DNA from: Canna indica | Lineage: Eukaryota > Streptophyta > Magnoliopsida > Zingiberales > Cannaceae | Direction of reading: 5' to 3' | NCBI GenBank assembly: GCA_034359265.1 | Contig: CP136895.1 | Coordinates: 188,501-252,500 of the forward strand | Length of the DNA stretch: 64,000 nucleotides | Position numbers and translations under genes: made by a program | In this document: positions 24,673 through 36,329 of the stretch, in pieces | Layout: every line of letters begins with the position of its first letter | Numbering within the stretch: the stretch's first letter is position 1 | The notes under the pieces: model-generated | What the model was told of the DNA's origin: nothing | Database searches by the model: none | Seen by the model: the letters and a program-made list of their open reading frames with translations, nothing else

Positions 24673-24747
24673 CTAGGGTTTAGAAGAAAAATAGAAGCGA
24701 ATGATAAATTGTTTTGACTTATGTAACTACGAGAAAGAAACATATTA

Positions 24748-25220
24748 AATTTCGACTTTATTATATGATTATATATACATGTACACTGTAAAGCTATATA
24801 CCTACACAGTTTTTTGTGAAATTCATAAATTTTATTTTAAAAATCATAAATATTTTATGATATTTACTAAAATTATATATATATTTTTATTGTATACTCA
24901 AATTGCGTCCAATTCTATTTATTTACTTAATTATACTTATATTAATAATTATAAATATTAATAATAAAAAAAAGTTAATAAATTTAACAATCTACGGTGA
25001 GATGAGATGTTAATTATAGTTATATTATTATTTAGGAACTTTAGCGAAAAACCCTTTATCACTTTTATATACATTCTATTACGTAGAAAAATTAAATTTT
25101 CACGTGTTTATAAACTTAACATTAAAAAAAAAGAACGTATATGTTAATTGTTTTTGGTGAAAAATCTATAAATGTAAAAAATCATTTTCGATTCTTAGTT
25201 TGTCATGATGATAAACAAAC
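24748..25220. other. AT-rich spacer before mL54 copy 3
   Basis: No gene is recognised. The sequence is mostly A and T, without resemblance to the 3' flank of mL54 copies 1 and 2. This places the left edge of the copy 3 duplication at about 25221. Confidence 0.5.
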
Positions 25221-27198
25221 CAACATTGAGCGATGACAATTTGCTAAACATAAATATCAATTTTTAGCTCTGGCAGCATTATTCTCTTTAATCCGTGCAC
25301 GATTATCCAGCTTAACATAACGCTTCAGGTCATCAAATGAAAGAGATTCCGTCTCCTTTCTTCGTAGCTCACTCAAAGGAGGACGCTTATTTAGCAAATG
25401 CACCAGCCAATCTGGGTAGTCTGTATCTAGCAATATCTTTGGATCTGCGCCTTCCTTCAGGATATTGCCTCCACAAATTGTGGTGATTTTCAATTCTTTG
25501 CTTAGAGCAGAAGCTTTCGGAGCATCACTTGCACCTTTAGGCCCCTTCTTTTTGCCACCCATTGCAAACCCTCTGATTCCTACCAAACAAGCAGCCTTGT
25601 TTGCTATGCTGATTTCCCTCAATAAGCTTCTGTAACTCAATGCCATGATTTATCTCCTTTGCGTCAAACTGTCACAGTTGTATAAAGGAGATCAATTGAT
25701 GTTCTCCTATAGATAAGCAATGCAAAATGCAGATCTCTAGAACTAATCTGAATGGTAATCCTGATTCAGAACTATTTATATTATATCAATAAAGCTTTTC
25801 AAATGTGGTTATATTATGATAATGACAAATCTGTGTTAATCGAATGCCATCCTGAATATACTAGGCAAAACAAGCTTGGCTAGTATTCCAATTGCATATG
25901 CTCAATTAAAAAATTTCAAATTTGGTTATATTATGATAATGACAAATTCGTGTTAATTGAATGTCATCCTGAATATACTAGGCAAAGCAAGCTTGGCTAG
26001 TATTCCAATTGCATATGCTCATGCATCCTGGAGATCAATTGTAAGACACATTTCATTCAAGTTTTGGCAAAATATTCATTCATGCATCAGTGATCAAGGA
26101 AATCCTTCATGAACAAGAAATTCTTTTAACCTTTTCCAACTCATCTATAAAACTACCAAAAGTGTCTTCTTAAAGTGTTGCTAGAAGGAACTATAAACTT
26201 TGATTGAACATCGTTCCTGAATTACCTAAACCCAATATGCTCCACATGCCTACAGGGTACCTTATCAAGGATAAACATCTTAAGACAAGTACCTTTCACC
26301 ATGACTCTTGGTTAAATGCCAAAGTGTTGGTTTGCTCTAAAGGAATAGTCTTATATTTTGGATCTTTCATATCAAGCTTAGTTGCATATTTCTTGCACTT
26401 GTGTTTTGCTTACAATCATAGAGAGCTTAATGTAATGTGACATCACATCAGAACGTTTTTTTCTAGAACCACTAATCTCGAACTGAACCACGGAATCTTG
26501 TCTACCATCTAAGTCAATTATAACATTAGTATTATCATTATCGTCAGCTTGGCGAATGGAAGGCATTTAACTTATAAATAATTAATACAATGAAGTTAAC
26601 TAAATAAGGAGTCAAATCCTAAAATTAATAAAATTACTGGAATAAGTATTTTACATTAATAGAACTTGTAAACAGAGATTAGGACAAATCAAAAGAAACT
26701 GTGGACCATAATTATATCCTCAGCTTTGGGGCTTCAAGGCATGCTGAATGATTCCCCTTTCCCGCTTGCAAAATTACAATGGCATTTTGAAGGGCAATTC
26801 TCTTATTTGTTACTATAACATAAACTACCACAGGCTCAAGTGCTCAACTATGCAAATAAATTTGGAGTTCGCAATATAGTTCTAGACAGATTACAAGCAA
26901 ATCAAATAATTATTTTCACTGGGCCAGCTTCACTTGTCAAGTATACATGCAATATACTTCTACACAAATGTAGTACGTTTGCATGGCTTAATCGGAATAA
27001 TAAAAATATCTATTTACTGCATACTAACATACTATCATTCATCCCCCAATCACATAAAAAAGAAAATAGTTCATCTACTTCAAAAATATGTATTCTCCTC
27101 TATATATTTAGTTAGTCGTATGGACGATACATTCAAGTAAAAATTTCCACTAAGCGAATAGCAGTGTAGCACACACGAGCACAAATGCAGTGGCACGC
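25221..27198. repeat. Segmental duplicate of 6057-8034
   Basis: The two 1978-nt segments correspond from caacattgagcgatgac to gcagtggcacgc and are near-identical. Long stretches of the intron have no or one difference, including shared short reading frames. Both contain the 117-bp tandem duplication. The edges are sharp and lie within the 3' flank and the intron of the parent, so the copied tract has no relation to gene boundaries. Confidence 0.9.
25257..25646 (-). pseudogene. Mitochondrial ribosomal protein mL54, copy 3, promoterless
   Basis: This 129-residue frame is without stops but lies in a segment (25221-27198) that matches copy 1 (6057-8034) at equal length, 1978 nucleotides, with few differences. 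The segment ends inside the 5'UTR intron, so the first exon and promoter are missing. Coding differences from copy 1 cluster at otherwise conserved sites: ITTICGG for STTLYGG, KILLDTDYP for KILPDTDYP, LLNKRP for LLDKRP. The lost proline precedes the DYPDW core. I infer a recent, probably non-functional duplicate, though transcription from another promoter cannot be excluded. Confidence 0.75.
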
Positions 27199-27499
27199 AA
27201 ATTTAAATTTATAGACTCTGTGCAAAACTCTCTAATGATTTAGATAATTTGAAAATATATTTTTTAAACTCTAACATCCCATTTCTATATCATTAGAGAG
27301 TTTGAAAATGTATTTTTTAGAATCTAACACTTCATTTCTATTATACCTCTTTTTTATATAAATTAAAATTATTTTTTATATTTTTATATTTTTTTTAATT
27401 TTTAACGAAAGTCTCTAACTGATGAAAATATATTTTTTTATATCTAACACCTCATTTCTATTATACCCTTTTTTTATATAAATTAAAATTGTTTTATAT

Positions 27500-27531
<32 letters not shown>

Positions 27532-27957
27532 TTTTAAATTTTTAACCAAAATCTCTAACTGGTTAGAGACTTTGGTCAGAGGCAAAATCGGTATTGGATC
27601 CATTCAAATCCAGATCTGGGAATTACCAATCTTCAAATCCGAATTTGGGAATTTCTCATTTCCCAAATTCGAATCTGGGAAATTGCCCTATATTCATTTA
27701 CGAATGTCTTTAAGTTTATTGCCATGTTTGCAGGGATCAGAAATTGGTATTGACTACCATGATTTTCGGACGATTAAACTTGCACGTCATTCATATTACT
27801 TTATCAACTTTCCTTATTAATTCAGAATCCCAATTGTAATTTTGTCTTTTTTATTCTATTTTTAGGCCTTTTGCATGATATAGGCTATATGGACCTTTTA
27901 GTCGCTTGTTTAAGCATGAGTTTCTTCCTCGGGTTCTTCCTGAATCATAATGGTGAT
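27199..27957. other. AT-rich repeat region with internal duplication and a hairpin
   Basis: No gene is recognised. A unit containing atattttttaaactctaacatcccatttctat recurs loosely two or three times between 27250 and 27500, followed by a TA run at about 27500-27525. At 27641-27670 GAATTTGGGA and TCCCAAATTC form a perfect 10-bp inverted repeat around a 10-base loop. Confidence 0.5.
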
Positions 27958-28075
27958 TTTTTTAAATTTTTTTATTTACCAAAATAAGGACTTAAATTAT
28001 TAAAGCACGGCTAATACCGACAGCAAAAGAGTCGGACAACAAAATGTCCTCCAGCTCTGGAGGCCTAATAGAGGA

Positions 28076-31000
28076 TCATACCATCCGGTCCTTATAAATA
28101 CGACCCCTATTTGCTGCCCAATAGGCAGCTTTGTTACATTCCCTATAGCAAAATAAAAATCCACGACAACCACACTGATAACGTAAATGATGGATATCCA
28201 AAATAATTGCAGCAATTTTCCACGGGGTAGTTACTTCAACATTAATAGCTGATATCACAATTTGAGAGTCTGATTCCACCACAAAATCAGGAAGCGAATT
28301 CTGAATAGCAAAAGTAAGGTATTCCTTGACTGTCAAAGCTTCAAGAATCAAAACTAAAGATTCAGCAAAAAATACCGACCCTCCTCCAAGACAAGCCCCG
28401 AAAGAAGATCAAATAATGAATCCAGCACCACTTGCACAATTAGAAAAAGACGCATCATAATTAATTTTTAATAAATTTGGCACCGGCGGAATCCATTTTC
28501 TAAGGAGGTTAGAGCGATTGCTATGACCCTCAAACTGAGTAAATGATAACGGGGCATAAGCCACAATTTTAATCACTAGGGTAGAGGGGACAGACTGCCT
28601 AGCCTCATGCACTAATAAATTCATAACATACCTGATGAACCAACAGGTGATAGCCACATATTCTGAAAGATGCGAACTCCCCTCTCGGGAAGTGCAGAGG
28701 GTAGAAAGCCAACCCCCAAAAATCCAACCCGAGCGGTTGGTAAAATTTAAACCCGTCTTTGCAGAAAGCAAGCACCAAACTGAGCAGGCAAAAGAACACT
28801 CAAAAAATAAATGGAAACAAGATTCTTCAGAAGAGGAACATAAAGGACAGGTATTGACAGCCGAAATGCCTAAACGGAAAAGACGCTCAAAAGTGGGAAG
28901 CCTTAATTGGAAAAGCTTCTGACAAAAAATCTTAACCTTGGGGGTTACCCTCAGGCCCCGAAGCACTTTCCAAGAGGGAGCCGTAACCGAAACCTGAAGG
29001 TCATGATTTCTTAGGAATCTATAAGCATTCTTGGCGGTAATGCTGCCCCCAACAGAACTCTTCCATATATATTTATCATCCCCGGGAAGCAAAGGCAACC
29101 GAATCTTAGAAATGGATTCCGTAGCATCGGGCCAAACAGGTCATCACAAGCCAACAAGTTCCATCTTTGATTATTCAACAGGCTCATAACCCTGAGAGAA
29201 TCTGAAATTAAATTGCAATCAATAAAAGTTGGTTTAATCGAGATCGGCATGTCAAAAATCCAATTATCATTCAACACATAGCAAGAAGTACCGGACAATA
29301 TTAGTTTATGGCAACCAACATTAAAAGCTTCAAAAACCGACTGAAACAACCTCCAACTTCAGGAGGAGGTAGAGCGCTACTTAACCCCAATCCGCAATCT
29401 TAGATACTTGACCGACACGATGTTAAACCAAGGAGATGGGGATTGGTTTAAATACCCCAGAACCCATTTAGCTTGGAGAGCCAAACATTTATCGGCCAGG
29501 TCGGAAATGCCAAGGCCGCCAAACGCTTTTGGTTTAGTGACAACCTCCCAAGCCAGAAGATGCATAGCATTGCCGGAAGGGATGACCTAGAGGAATTTGC
29601 GGATAATTATTTCAAGACTATTAATGAATTTAGGGGACATCCAGGATACACTTAAAGAATGCAAAGGGATGACATTGAGCACCGAATTAATAAGAACAAC
29701 ACGACCGGCTTGGGATAAAAAATTAGCTTTCCAAGAAGTCAATTTTGACTTCATTTGATCAAGGATGAAATTCTGAGCATTGGCAGGCGGCCTTCTCGGA
29801 TCTACCATAGTACCAATGTACTTGAAAGGGAATGAACCCACTCGCATATTGAGCGACGAGCGGAGGAGATTAATTTGTTCCCTGGTCGCTACTCTTGGAA
29901 AATAAATTTTAGATTTGCTAAGGTTAATGGATTGGCCAGAGAAACTTTCGTAGGTTTTGAAAACCTCCTTAATAGTGTTCAAACTCTTTCGAGTTACCTA
30001 GAATGTTAAAAGGACGTCATCGGCAAACATTAAATGGCTTATCTTAAGCTCGTTCTTGACTTTAAAGGGCTGCAATTTGCCAAGCTCAACGACCTTGTCA
30101 AGCAAGCAAGACAAGGATTGAGCCGTTAACACATATAAATAAGGGGAGAGAGGGTCTCCCTGTCGAATACCCCTATGGGATTGAAAAAAGGCCAAAAGCT
30201 TATTGTTAACCATGCAAGAAAAGCTCGCTGAAGAAATACAATTATAAATCCACCGAGAAAATTTATCAGGAAACCAAAATGCTTTAAGCATAGCAACAAT
30301 CACGTTCCAAGAGAGCTTATCACAAGCTTTTTCTAAATCCAGTTTTATCATAATATATGGATTCTTGCCTTTGGAACCATACATAGAATGAGCAATCTTC
30401 TGGGCCAAAAGGATGTTATCATGGATGCTTCTGCCTTCAATGAAGGCAGATTGCACAGGAGAGACCAAACTAGGGGCAATCTTTTGAATTCTATTAGCCA
30501 AGAGCATGGCCAAGATTCTATAACTTAAATTGCACAATGCAATAGGCCTAAAATCCCGCATTAAGATCAGATTGCTAATATTGGGGATGAAAGTCAACAG
30601 GGTTTTATTCCACTCTAAGGGAAGAAAGCCAAAGTTATAAAATACATCAAGACATCTTAAAAATGAATCAGAGATGATGCCCCAATAGTGCTTATAAAAT
30701 TCGATCGTAAAATCGTCAACTCTAGGGCTCTTCCTAATAGACATATCCTTAACGACCTCCCAAACCTCTAAAGGAGAAAAGGGTTGAACTAGACTCGCAA
30801 CACAAGAATCAGGAACTGAAGAAACTAGCAAATTCGCAGAAATATCAATAAAGCTTACAGAAGCATTACCCGACCAGAGCAGTTTATAAAAATTGAAAAA
30901 AGCATTTAAAATGGTCATATCATCCGAACTGGCCACACCATCAGAGATTTCAATCGAACCAATTCTGTTAATTCTCCTCCTAGAGGAGACAACCCGGTGG

Positions 31001-32095
31001 AAATAGGCTGAATTTTGATCTCCATCTGAGATCCACTGCTGCTTGGACTTTGCCCACCATTTCAAACTGATCTGTCTTCACAAGGCTACAATCTTGTTAT
31101 ACATCATTCTCAATTCACACTCATCAGATACATACAGAGCAGAGTTAGCATCAGACATTTCAAGAGAAATTTTTTTACACACAGTCCTCCAAGGACTTCT
31201 CCAAAATACCCAAACAATTAACATTCCAATTAGAAAGAGAAAATCTAGTAAATCTAAGACCAGTACCGAACTTGGAATGAGGTGTTAAAGTACAAGGAAC
31301 CTCGTGCCACGCCTGAGAAACCACCTCGGAGGATTCAGGGTATTCAACCCAAAAATTTTGAAACCGAAAAAGGCGATTGCGACGAACAACATTTGAAAAG
31401 GAAAAAAGCATAGGGCAATGGTCAGAAACCCCTCTATTCAGATGCTTAACCGACGCATCATCAAAAAAATGCAACTAGGCGGCATTACAAAAGACTCGAT
31501 CAAGCCTAATCTGGATACGCCTAATCCCCTGGCGATTATTACACCAGGTAAAAGGAGAACCCGAAAATCCTAAATCCACAAGCCCAAAATCATAGACGAA
31601 CTCCCTAAATGCCAGCACTGGCCGAGATAGGCGAAAAAGGAGTCCGCCCTTTTTATCAGCCTCAACCAAGGAACAATTGAAATCTCTCGCAAGCACCCAA
31701 GGATATGATAAAAAATCGAAAGACGCAAAGCTTCGAAAAAAATCGTGACGAAGACTCGGATTAGTACTCGCGTACACATCAGAAAACAAAAACGGCTCAC
31801 AATTTTCAAACTGCAAAACTACCGAGATACATTGAGGAGTAACAGAGAGAGTAGAAGCCTTAATGCAAACCGAGTTCCAAGCGATGAGCAAGTCACCCGA
31901 AGCCCCAGCAGAGGCCTGAGCAACCCCCTGCCAAGATCGGCCAAAGGAAGAGATGAGCCGGTTGGCCTTCGAAACATCAATATGCGTCTCCTGAAGGACA
32001 ATAATGTGCACCGATGAGAATTTAATAAAGTGAAATAGCTGGTCCCTTACCTCACGGCGCCATGCGCCCCGAACATTCCAAGAAATCGCTATCAT
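28076..32095 (-). pseudogene. LINE ORF2: endonuclease, reverse transcriptase, zf-RVT, RNase H
   Basis: The endonuclease starts at 32095 (MIAISWNVRGA; QETH; later FTWCNNR and SDHCP). A conserved GDFN motif reads RDFN, and a TAG near 31475 interrupts the frame. The reverse transcriptase (29998-31065) has IMIKLDLEKACDKLSW, RGIRQGDPLSPYLYV and the catalytic FADD; a TAG follows at once. The thumb and connection region continues at 29587-29982. The zf-RVT region lies at 28600-29098 (CPLCSSSEESCFHLFFEC). RNase H follows (NYDASFSN; ESDSQIV) to 28076. Multiple stops and frame changes mean no functional polyprotein can be made. Confidence 0.85.
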
Positions 32096-34167
32096 TTGGG
32101 GATAAGAGCAAGGAACGACTCAGAGACAGCCTGAGAGGCCTCAGGGGGAATGTTAAATGTAAACTTAGCATCAGCCGCTCGAAGGCGCTTAGATCCCTTC
32201 AACCGCAAGGGAGGAGAGGAAGAAGGAGGCTTGGGAGCCCGAGCATTACGGCGAGGGGGATGAGCACCTTGCTTAGAAGTTATCTCCGGAGGGCGGGGAG
32301 TCGAGAAGGCAAACACAAGCTTCCGAGAGAACTGCTCTAGGGATCGGGGAGGAGGGACGGAGGAAGAGGAAGGAGAAGGGTTTGAAATAAAAAAAAACAC
32401 AGCAAAAGAAGAGGGAATATAAGAAGAAAAGGCCAACCGAGCAGGGCTGGAATCAGCATAGGAAGAAATGGGAGGGGCTCGAGAGGGCAAGGGCAATAAA
32501 GGCCCAGAGTCCATGTGTTGATCAATCGGCAACGAAGAGACCCCAGGAGCAGGCATGGGAGGGGCCCGAAGAGGAAGAGACATCTTGGGACCAACCACAC
32601 CACCTCGGGAAGCCCACGCCGCCGAGGCAGACCGAGCCACGTGGCCAGAAGGCGCACATCAGGACCTCGAAGGGATAGGGGCATTAAAGCGACCTCCTCT
32701 GCCTCGCTGGTTTTGACCCAAACCAGGATCCGCAGAGGACAACGCCGAGATACGAGTCGACGGACGATCCGCTCGAGACACAACAGGGGGTGAGCTCACC
32801 CTTCTCGCGTGCAGCCACCTCACCATGGCCCACGTGACCAGCGCGTGACACCGGGCGCCCACGCGCCTCGGTGTGCAAAGAACGCGCTCGCCCACGGCGA
32901 CCAAGGCCAGGTCGCCGATGCGAGACCAAAACCCACGGCCCCAGTGTCGGAATAGAGTCGAGACTGACCACCGGAGCCCTTGAAGACCCATCTCCATCCA
33001 AATTTAGATCCGAAATACGTGAAACCATATCATCAAAAGAAACATCATTCGACGAAACATTAACCGAAAAAGCAGTAGGAACCAAAACATCAACCGAAGC
33101 AGAAATCGGAGTACCAACCGGAGCAGAGACCGAAACACCCTCAGGGTCCAACTGATTCAAAACCGACAAGGATCCAGTATCCACCGAAGGGGGATTCATC
33201 ACCTTTTTAGGACATTCAAACTCACAATGACCAATCAAACCACACACAAAACAAAACAGATGGGAGATTCTCATACGATAAAGGCTAGAAAAACTCTTTA
33301 TCAGGCTCTCCCACCCACAAACCATTACGCAGCGGGCGACTCAAATCCAATTTGATACACACCCATACATAACGGCCACGGGAGAACTGAAAGGATCGCT
33401 GATCCACCGAAATAATTTTACCCAAAGCAAGCGATAGCTTAGAGATCGATTCAACGTTCTAGAACTCAAGCGACAAACTCACAAACCTCACCCACACAGG
33501 GGTAGACGAAATTTTTTCACACCAGGGCCGGAAGCAAAGCTTCCAAGGAACAAGATGAAGGGTCGCGCCCCGCAGAAAATATGGACCACTCGATAAAACT
33601 TCCGACGAAGAAACAAGGTCCCGAAATCGGAAAACAAAGAATCTCTCTTCAAGATCCAAAACCGAATCGTAACCCGACAAAAGCCATGCTTGCTTTGCCC
33701 AAGTAGAAACAATAGACAGCGGAGGGACCTTCCCCAAAATTTTTTCGATAAGACATGCTTCCCAAGGTTCACTCCAGGAGCACATTTGCTCAGGAGGAAA
33801 ATGGACAAAATCCGAAGAAACCGATTGAATATCTCAGAGGGTAGGGCGCGAGCTTACCTTCGCCGCAGGAGCATCTGCTATTTTGCTCCACAGAGAATCT
33901 TGGCCTAGGAGAGGCCAGAAGAGGCTGCAGGAGCCTTAGATGCAGAACGCGGGCGATGGGAGGAAGGAGGCCGCGATCCTCGCACGGAGGAAGGAGGGCA
34001 CGACGAGCCCCCAGAGGAAGGAGGAAGTGATCGATGCTCCAGGGCCGGAGGCTGCCCACACCCAAGATCTGCCACCACCTCATGCTCCAGACCGGGGGGA
34101 GCAGGAGGAACCGGCGGGGGATCAGAGGATCGGAGGAGTCACGCGGCACGCTCACTCGCTCGCTCAT
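32092..34167 (-). pseudogene. LINE ORF1: DUF4283-like domain and zinc knuckle, broken
   Basis: A start at 34167 (MSERVSVPRDSS) opens the frame. The DUF4283-like part is at 33459-33785 (KVPPLSIVSTWAKQAW; GPYFLRGATLHLVPW). A CCHC knuckle, CFVCGLIGHCEFEC, lies near 33215-33260. The C-terminal part (32092-32640) is Pro/Ser-rich and low-complexity. Frames change between these parts. In plant L1 elements this protein is the RNA-binding chaperone of the retrotransposition particle. Confidence 0.75.
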
Positions 34168-34199
34168 TTTCTCCTTCCCTTTCTCTCTCCGAGCAGAGA

Positions 34200-35880
34200 A
34201 GTTTTACCCAAGCCACACTTGTATGTGTCCCTCTTTCTTCAAATATTCATTTTCATTGTATCAATACAAGAAAACAGGATATCAACAATAGATCTGTTAC
34301 CAATGGATGTACGTCGTTTTTGTTACCAACAATTTTACCAACGTATACAAATTTAATTGCTAATTTAGCCTACAAGTTTTTTTTTTTTCTTCTATCTATG
34401 CTATTTTTCAGCCGACCAATATTTAATTTAATTTATCTCTATACTACTTCTCTCTATGCGCCCTAACTCTCCCAACCGACAACCATCTCTCTCGCCCTAA
34501 CTCTCCCAGCCGACAAACCATCTCTCTCGCGACCTCTGCAACGCCCGACCTCTCTGCAACGCCTCCCCTCGCTACAACGCCCGACGCCTCCCCTCGCTTC
34601 TCTGCTCGCCTAGGTTTCTTTCTCTGGTCGCCTATGTTTTTCTGAAATTTAAATATGCATCTGCATGAAGTTGAGATGGGTAGGAGCGAGCATCTCTTTT
34701 CTTATATATGCTGCAATAGATGCAGGATGGGATGAATTTTAGTAGTAATCAATATATATTATAAGATTTTCAATTCAATATCATATCACCATTTTGTAAA
34801 CAGAAAAAGAGAGTATGAACCCACCTCTGAATAGATTATAGAGGGTCCATAATCTGCATAAGAGCAAATTAAATTATCATTCTTAATTTGTTTCTTTTCT
34901 TTTGTTTCAGTTAGATGTGAGAGGAGTCCTCTCTTTGGTCAAGGTAGACCATATTTTCTTCAAAACTCAATCATGATTTATTTGTTGATTAACTAGAATG
35001 GAGAATAAGAATGATGATATCTACCGGCGTTGAGGTTGTCATCTTCTCATTTTAATGGAATCCTGACCTAGTCTATTTAATTAATTAGATAGAATAGTTG
35101 AGACGACTCTTCTCTCCTCACTCATTTGCCATGAGGGTTAGGTAAAGAGGAAGATATAGGTCAGCAAAAGGGTATGCGGATGTGAATGGTCCATATCCCA
35201 ATCTACTTGCAAAATTAATTGAGATCAAAATGTTTAGGTATCATTTTAATTTGGTTTCCTTTGAATTTAGTTTTTCTTTTTGTTTTTGGTTCATCTCCAA
35301 AACGTTTGTTTCCTTTCTAGTAAGTCTGTGCATAGACTATTATTATTAATTCAAGTAGCATATATAATTTTACTTCTCTGGAATATTTTACTTGGTATCA
35401 TTATGAAGTACTAGCTGACATATTAAAAACCTATGTTATAATAAAATAAGCTCACTAGATATTGAAGTTCACATACTTCCATTCTATAGTTTATTGTGGC
35501 CATATATATATATACATATTGGTAGGACTACATGTGAGTTGCCGGTGGGAAGCAACAATGCATCTTCCTGATTCCTGAATCAAAATTAAATAGGAACTCA
35601 TGAGGAGCTTCCTTGGGAAGCACTTTTTCAAATTGGTGTGAGTAGCTAGTTTCAGATGGTGGCTTTGAGGAGATGACTGAGGAAAAGAAGTTTTAGTGTC
35701 AGTTGAAGGACCATTACTTACTTTAGGAGACTGGAATGACCAAGGACGCCCAGTGCCATCACTGTAGCATTGTCTTAATTTAACGGAACTATCTCTGGGT
35801 TCCTCTTATGTTATTGTCTTAACATTTCCTTTCTCTATGCATTAGACTGATTCGTCGAGTTTCATCTAGTATCAGTTCTG
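34200..35880. other. Intergenic DNA with a CT-rich repeated leader-like segment
   Basis: At about 34440-34620 the plus strand is CT-rich and holds two copies of ccctaactctccca(a/g)ccgac followed by ccatctctctcg, then two of ctctgcaacgcc. It resembles a plant 5' leader, but no coding exon follows. I see nothing recognisable from 34650 to 35880. Confidence 0.45.
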
Positions 35881-35890
35881 AACTCACTTG

Positions 35891-35902
35891 GCTCTGATAC
35901 CA
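35891..35902 (-). other. Primer-binding site for initiator tRNA-Met
   Basis: The minus strand reads TGGTATCAGAGC, complementary to the 3' end of plant initiator methionyl-tRNA, two bases beyond the CA end of the LTR. It is the standard primer site for reverse transcription of many plant Copia and Ty3 elements. Confidence 0.85.
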
Positions 35903-35904
35903 AA

Positions 35905-36320
35905 TGATGCCCAAGAAGATTGAAGTTACACAAGCAGGAAGAAAGAAAATGAACTCACGAAAACAAATAGCAATGAAAGAACTCAAAGAGATTCCTTTAT
36001 ATTCTTGAATGTATTCCAGTACACTATTTATACAATAAAAAAAGAGTCTACCAGAAAACAACCACATATGGTTGAAAACGTTTTTAATGAAACGAAGAAA
36101 TCAGTGAACGTTATACAACTTCAGAAAATAACAGAATAGTCTTCATATATCAGCAAGTACTTAAATTTCTCAGAGCTTTGATATGAGTCACATATTCTCA
36201 ACCGGTTAGGGCTTGGTTTAGGGAAGGTCATGGCGAAATTTCTATCGTCTTGAAAAAGCAGAACATGAACAAATGATGCTACAAATCTCCGCTGTTTCAA
36301 AAGAAGTCGAGGCACTTCGA
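35905..36320 (-). mobile_element. Copia-type LTR remnant, minus strand
   Basis: On the minus strand this ends in CA, then TT, then the primer-binding site. Upstream it carries a TATA box (TATAAATAG near 36030) followed by TTCAAGAATATAAAGG and the pyrimidine-rich leader typical of a Copia LTR R/U5 region. The left (5') LTR edge is not resolved. Little of the element interior is recognisable beyond the primer site. Confidence 0.65.
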
Positions 36321-36329
36321 TCATCGTCC

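Larger units (their letters stand above)
27958..34190 (-). mobile_element. LINE (plant non-LTR retrotransposon), decayed, minus strand
   Basis: The full order of a plant L1-type element is present on the minus strand: ORF1 with a DUF4283-like domain and zinc knuckle, then ORF2 with endonuclease, reverse transcriptase, zf-RVT and RNase H. An A-rich 3' end lies near 27958-27985. Several stops and frame breaks show that it is dead. Codon use is GC-richer than the second LINE at 49-57 kb, so the two belong to different lineages. I could not identify a target-site duplication. Confidence 0.9.

Noticed and set aside
32511..33155. Several GC-rich plus-strand frames
   Set aside because: They are antisense shadows of the LINE ORF1 and carry no recognisable domain.
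36065..36072. ATGGT followed by TG as the left target duplication of the LTR next to cyclin H
   Set aside because: It would imply a 3.6-kb LTR containing a gag and a Copia LTR in other orientations. The match is probably chance.
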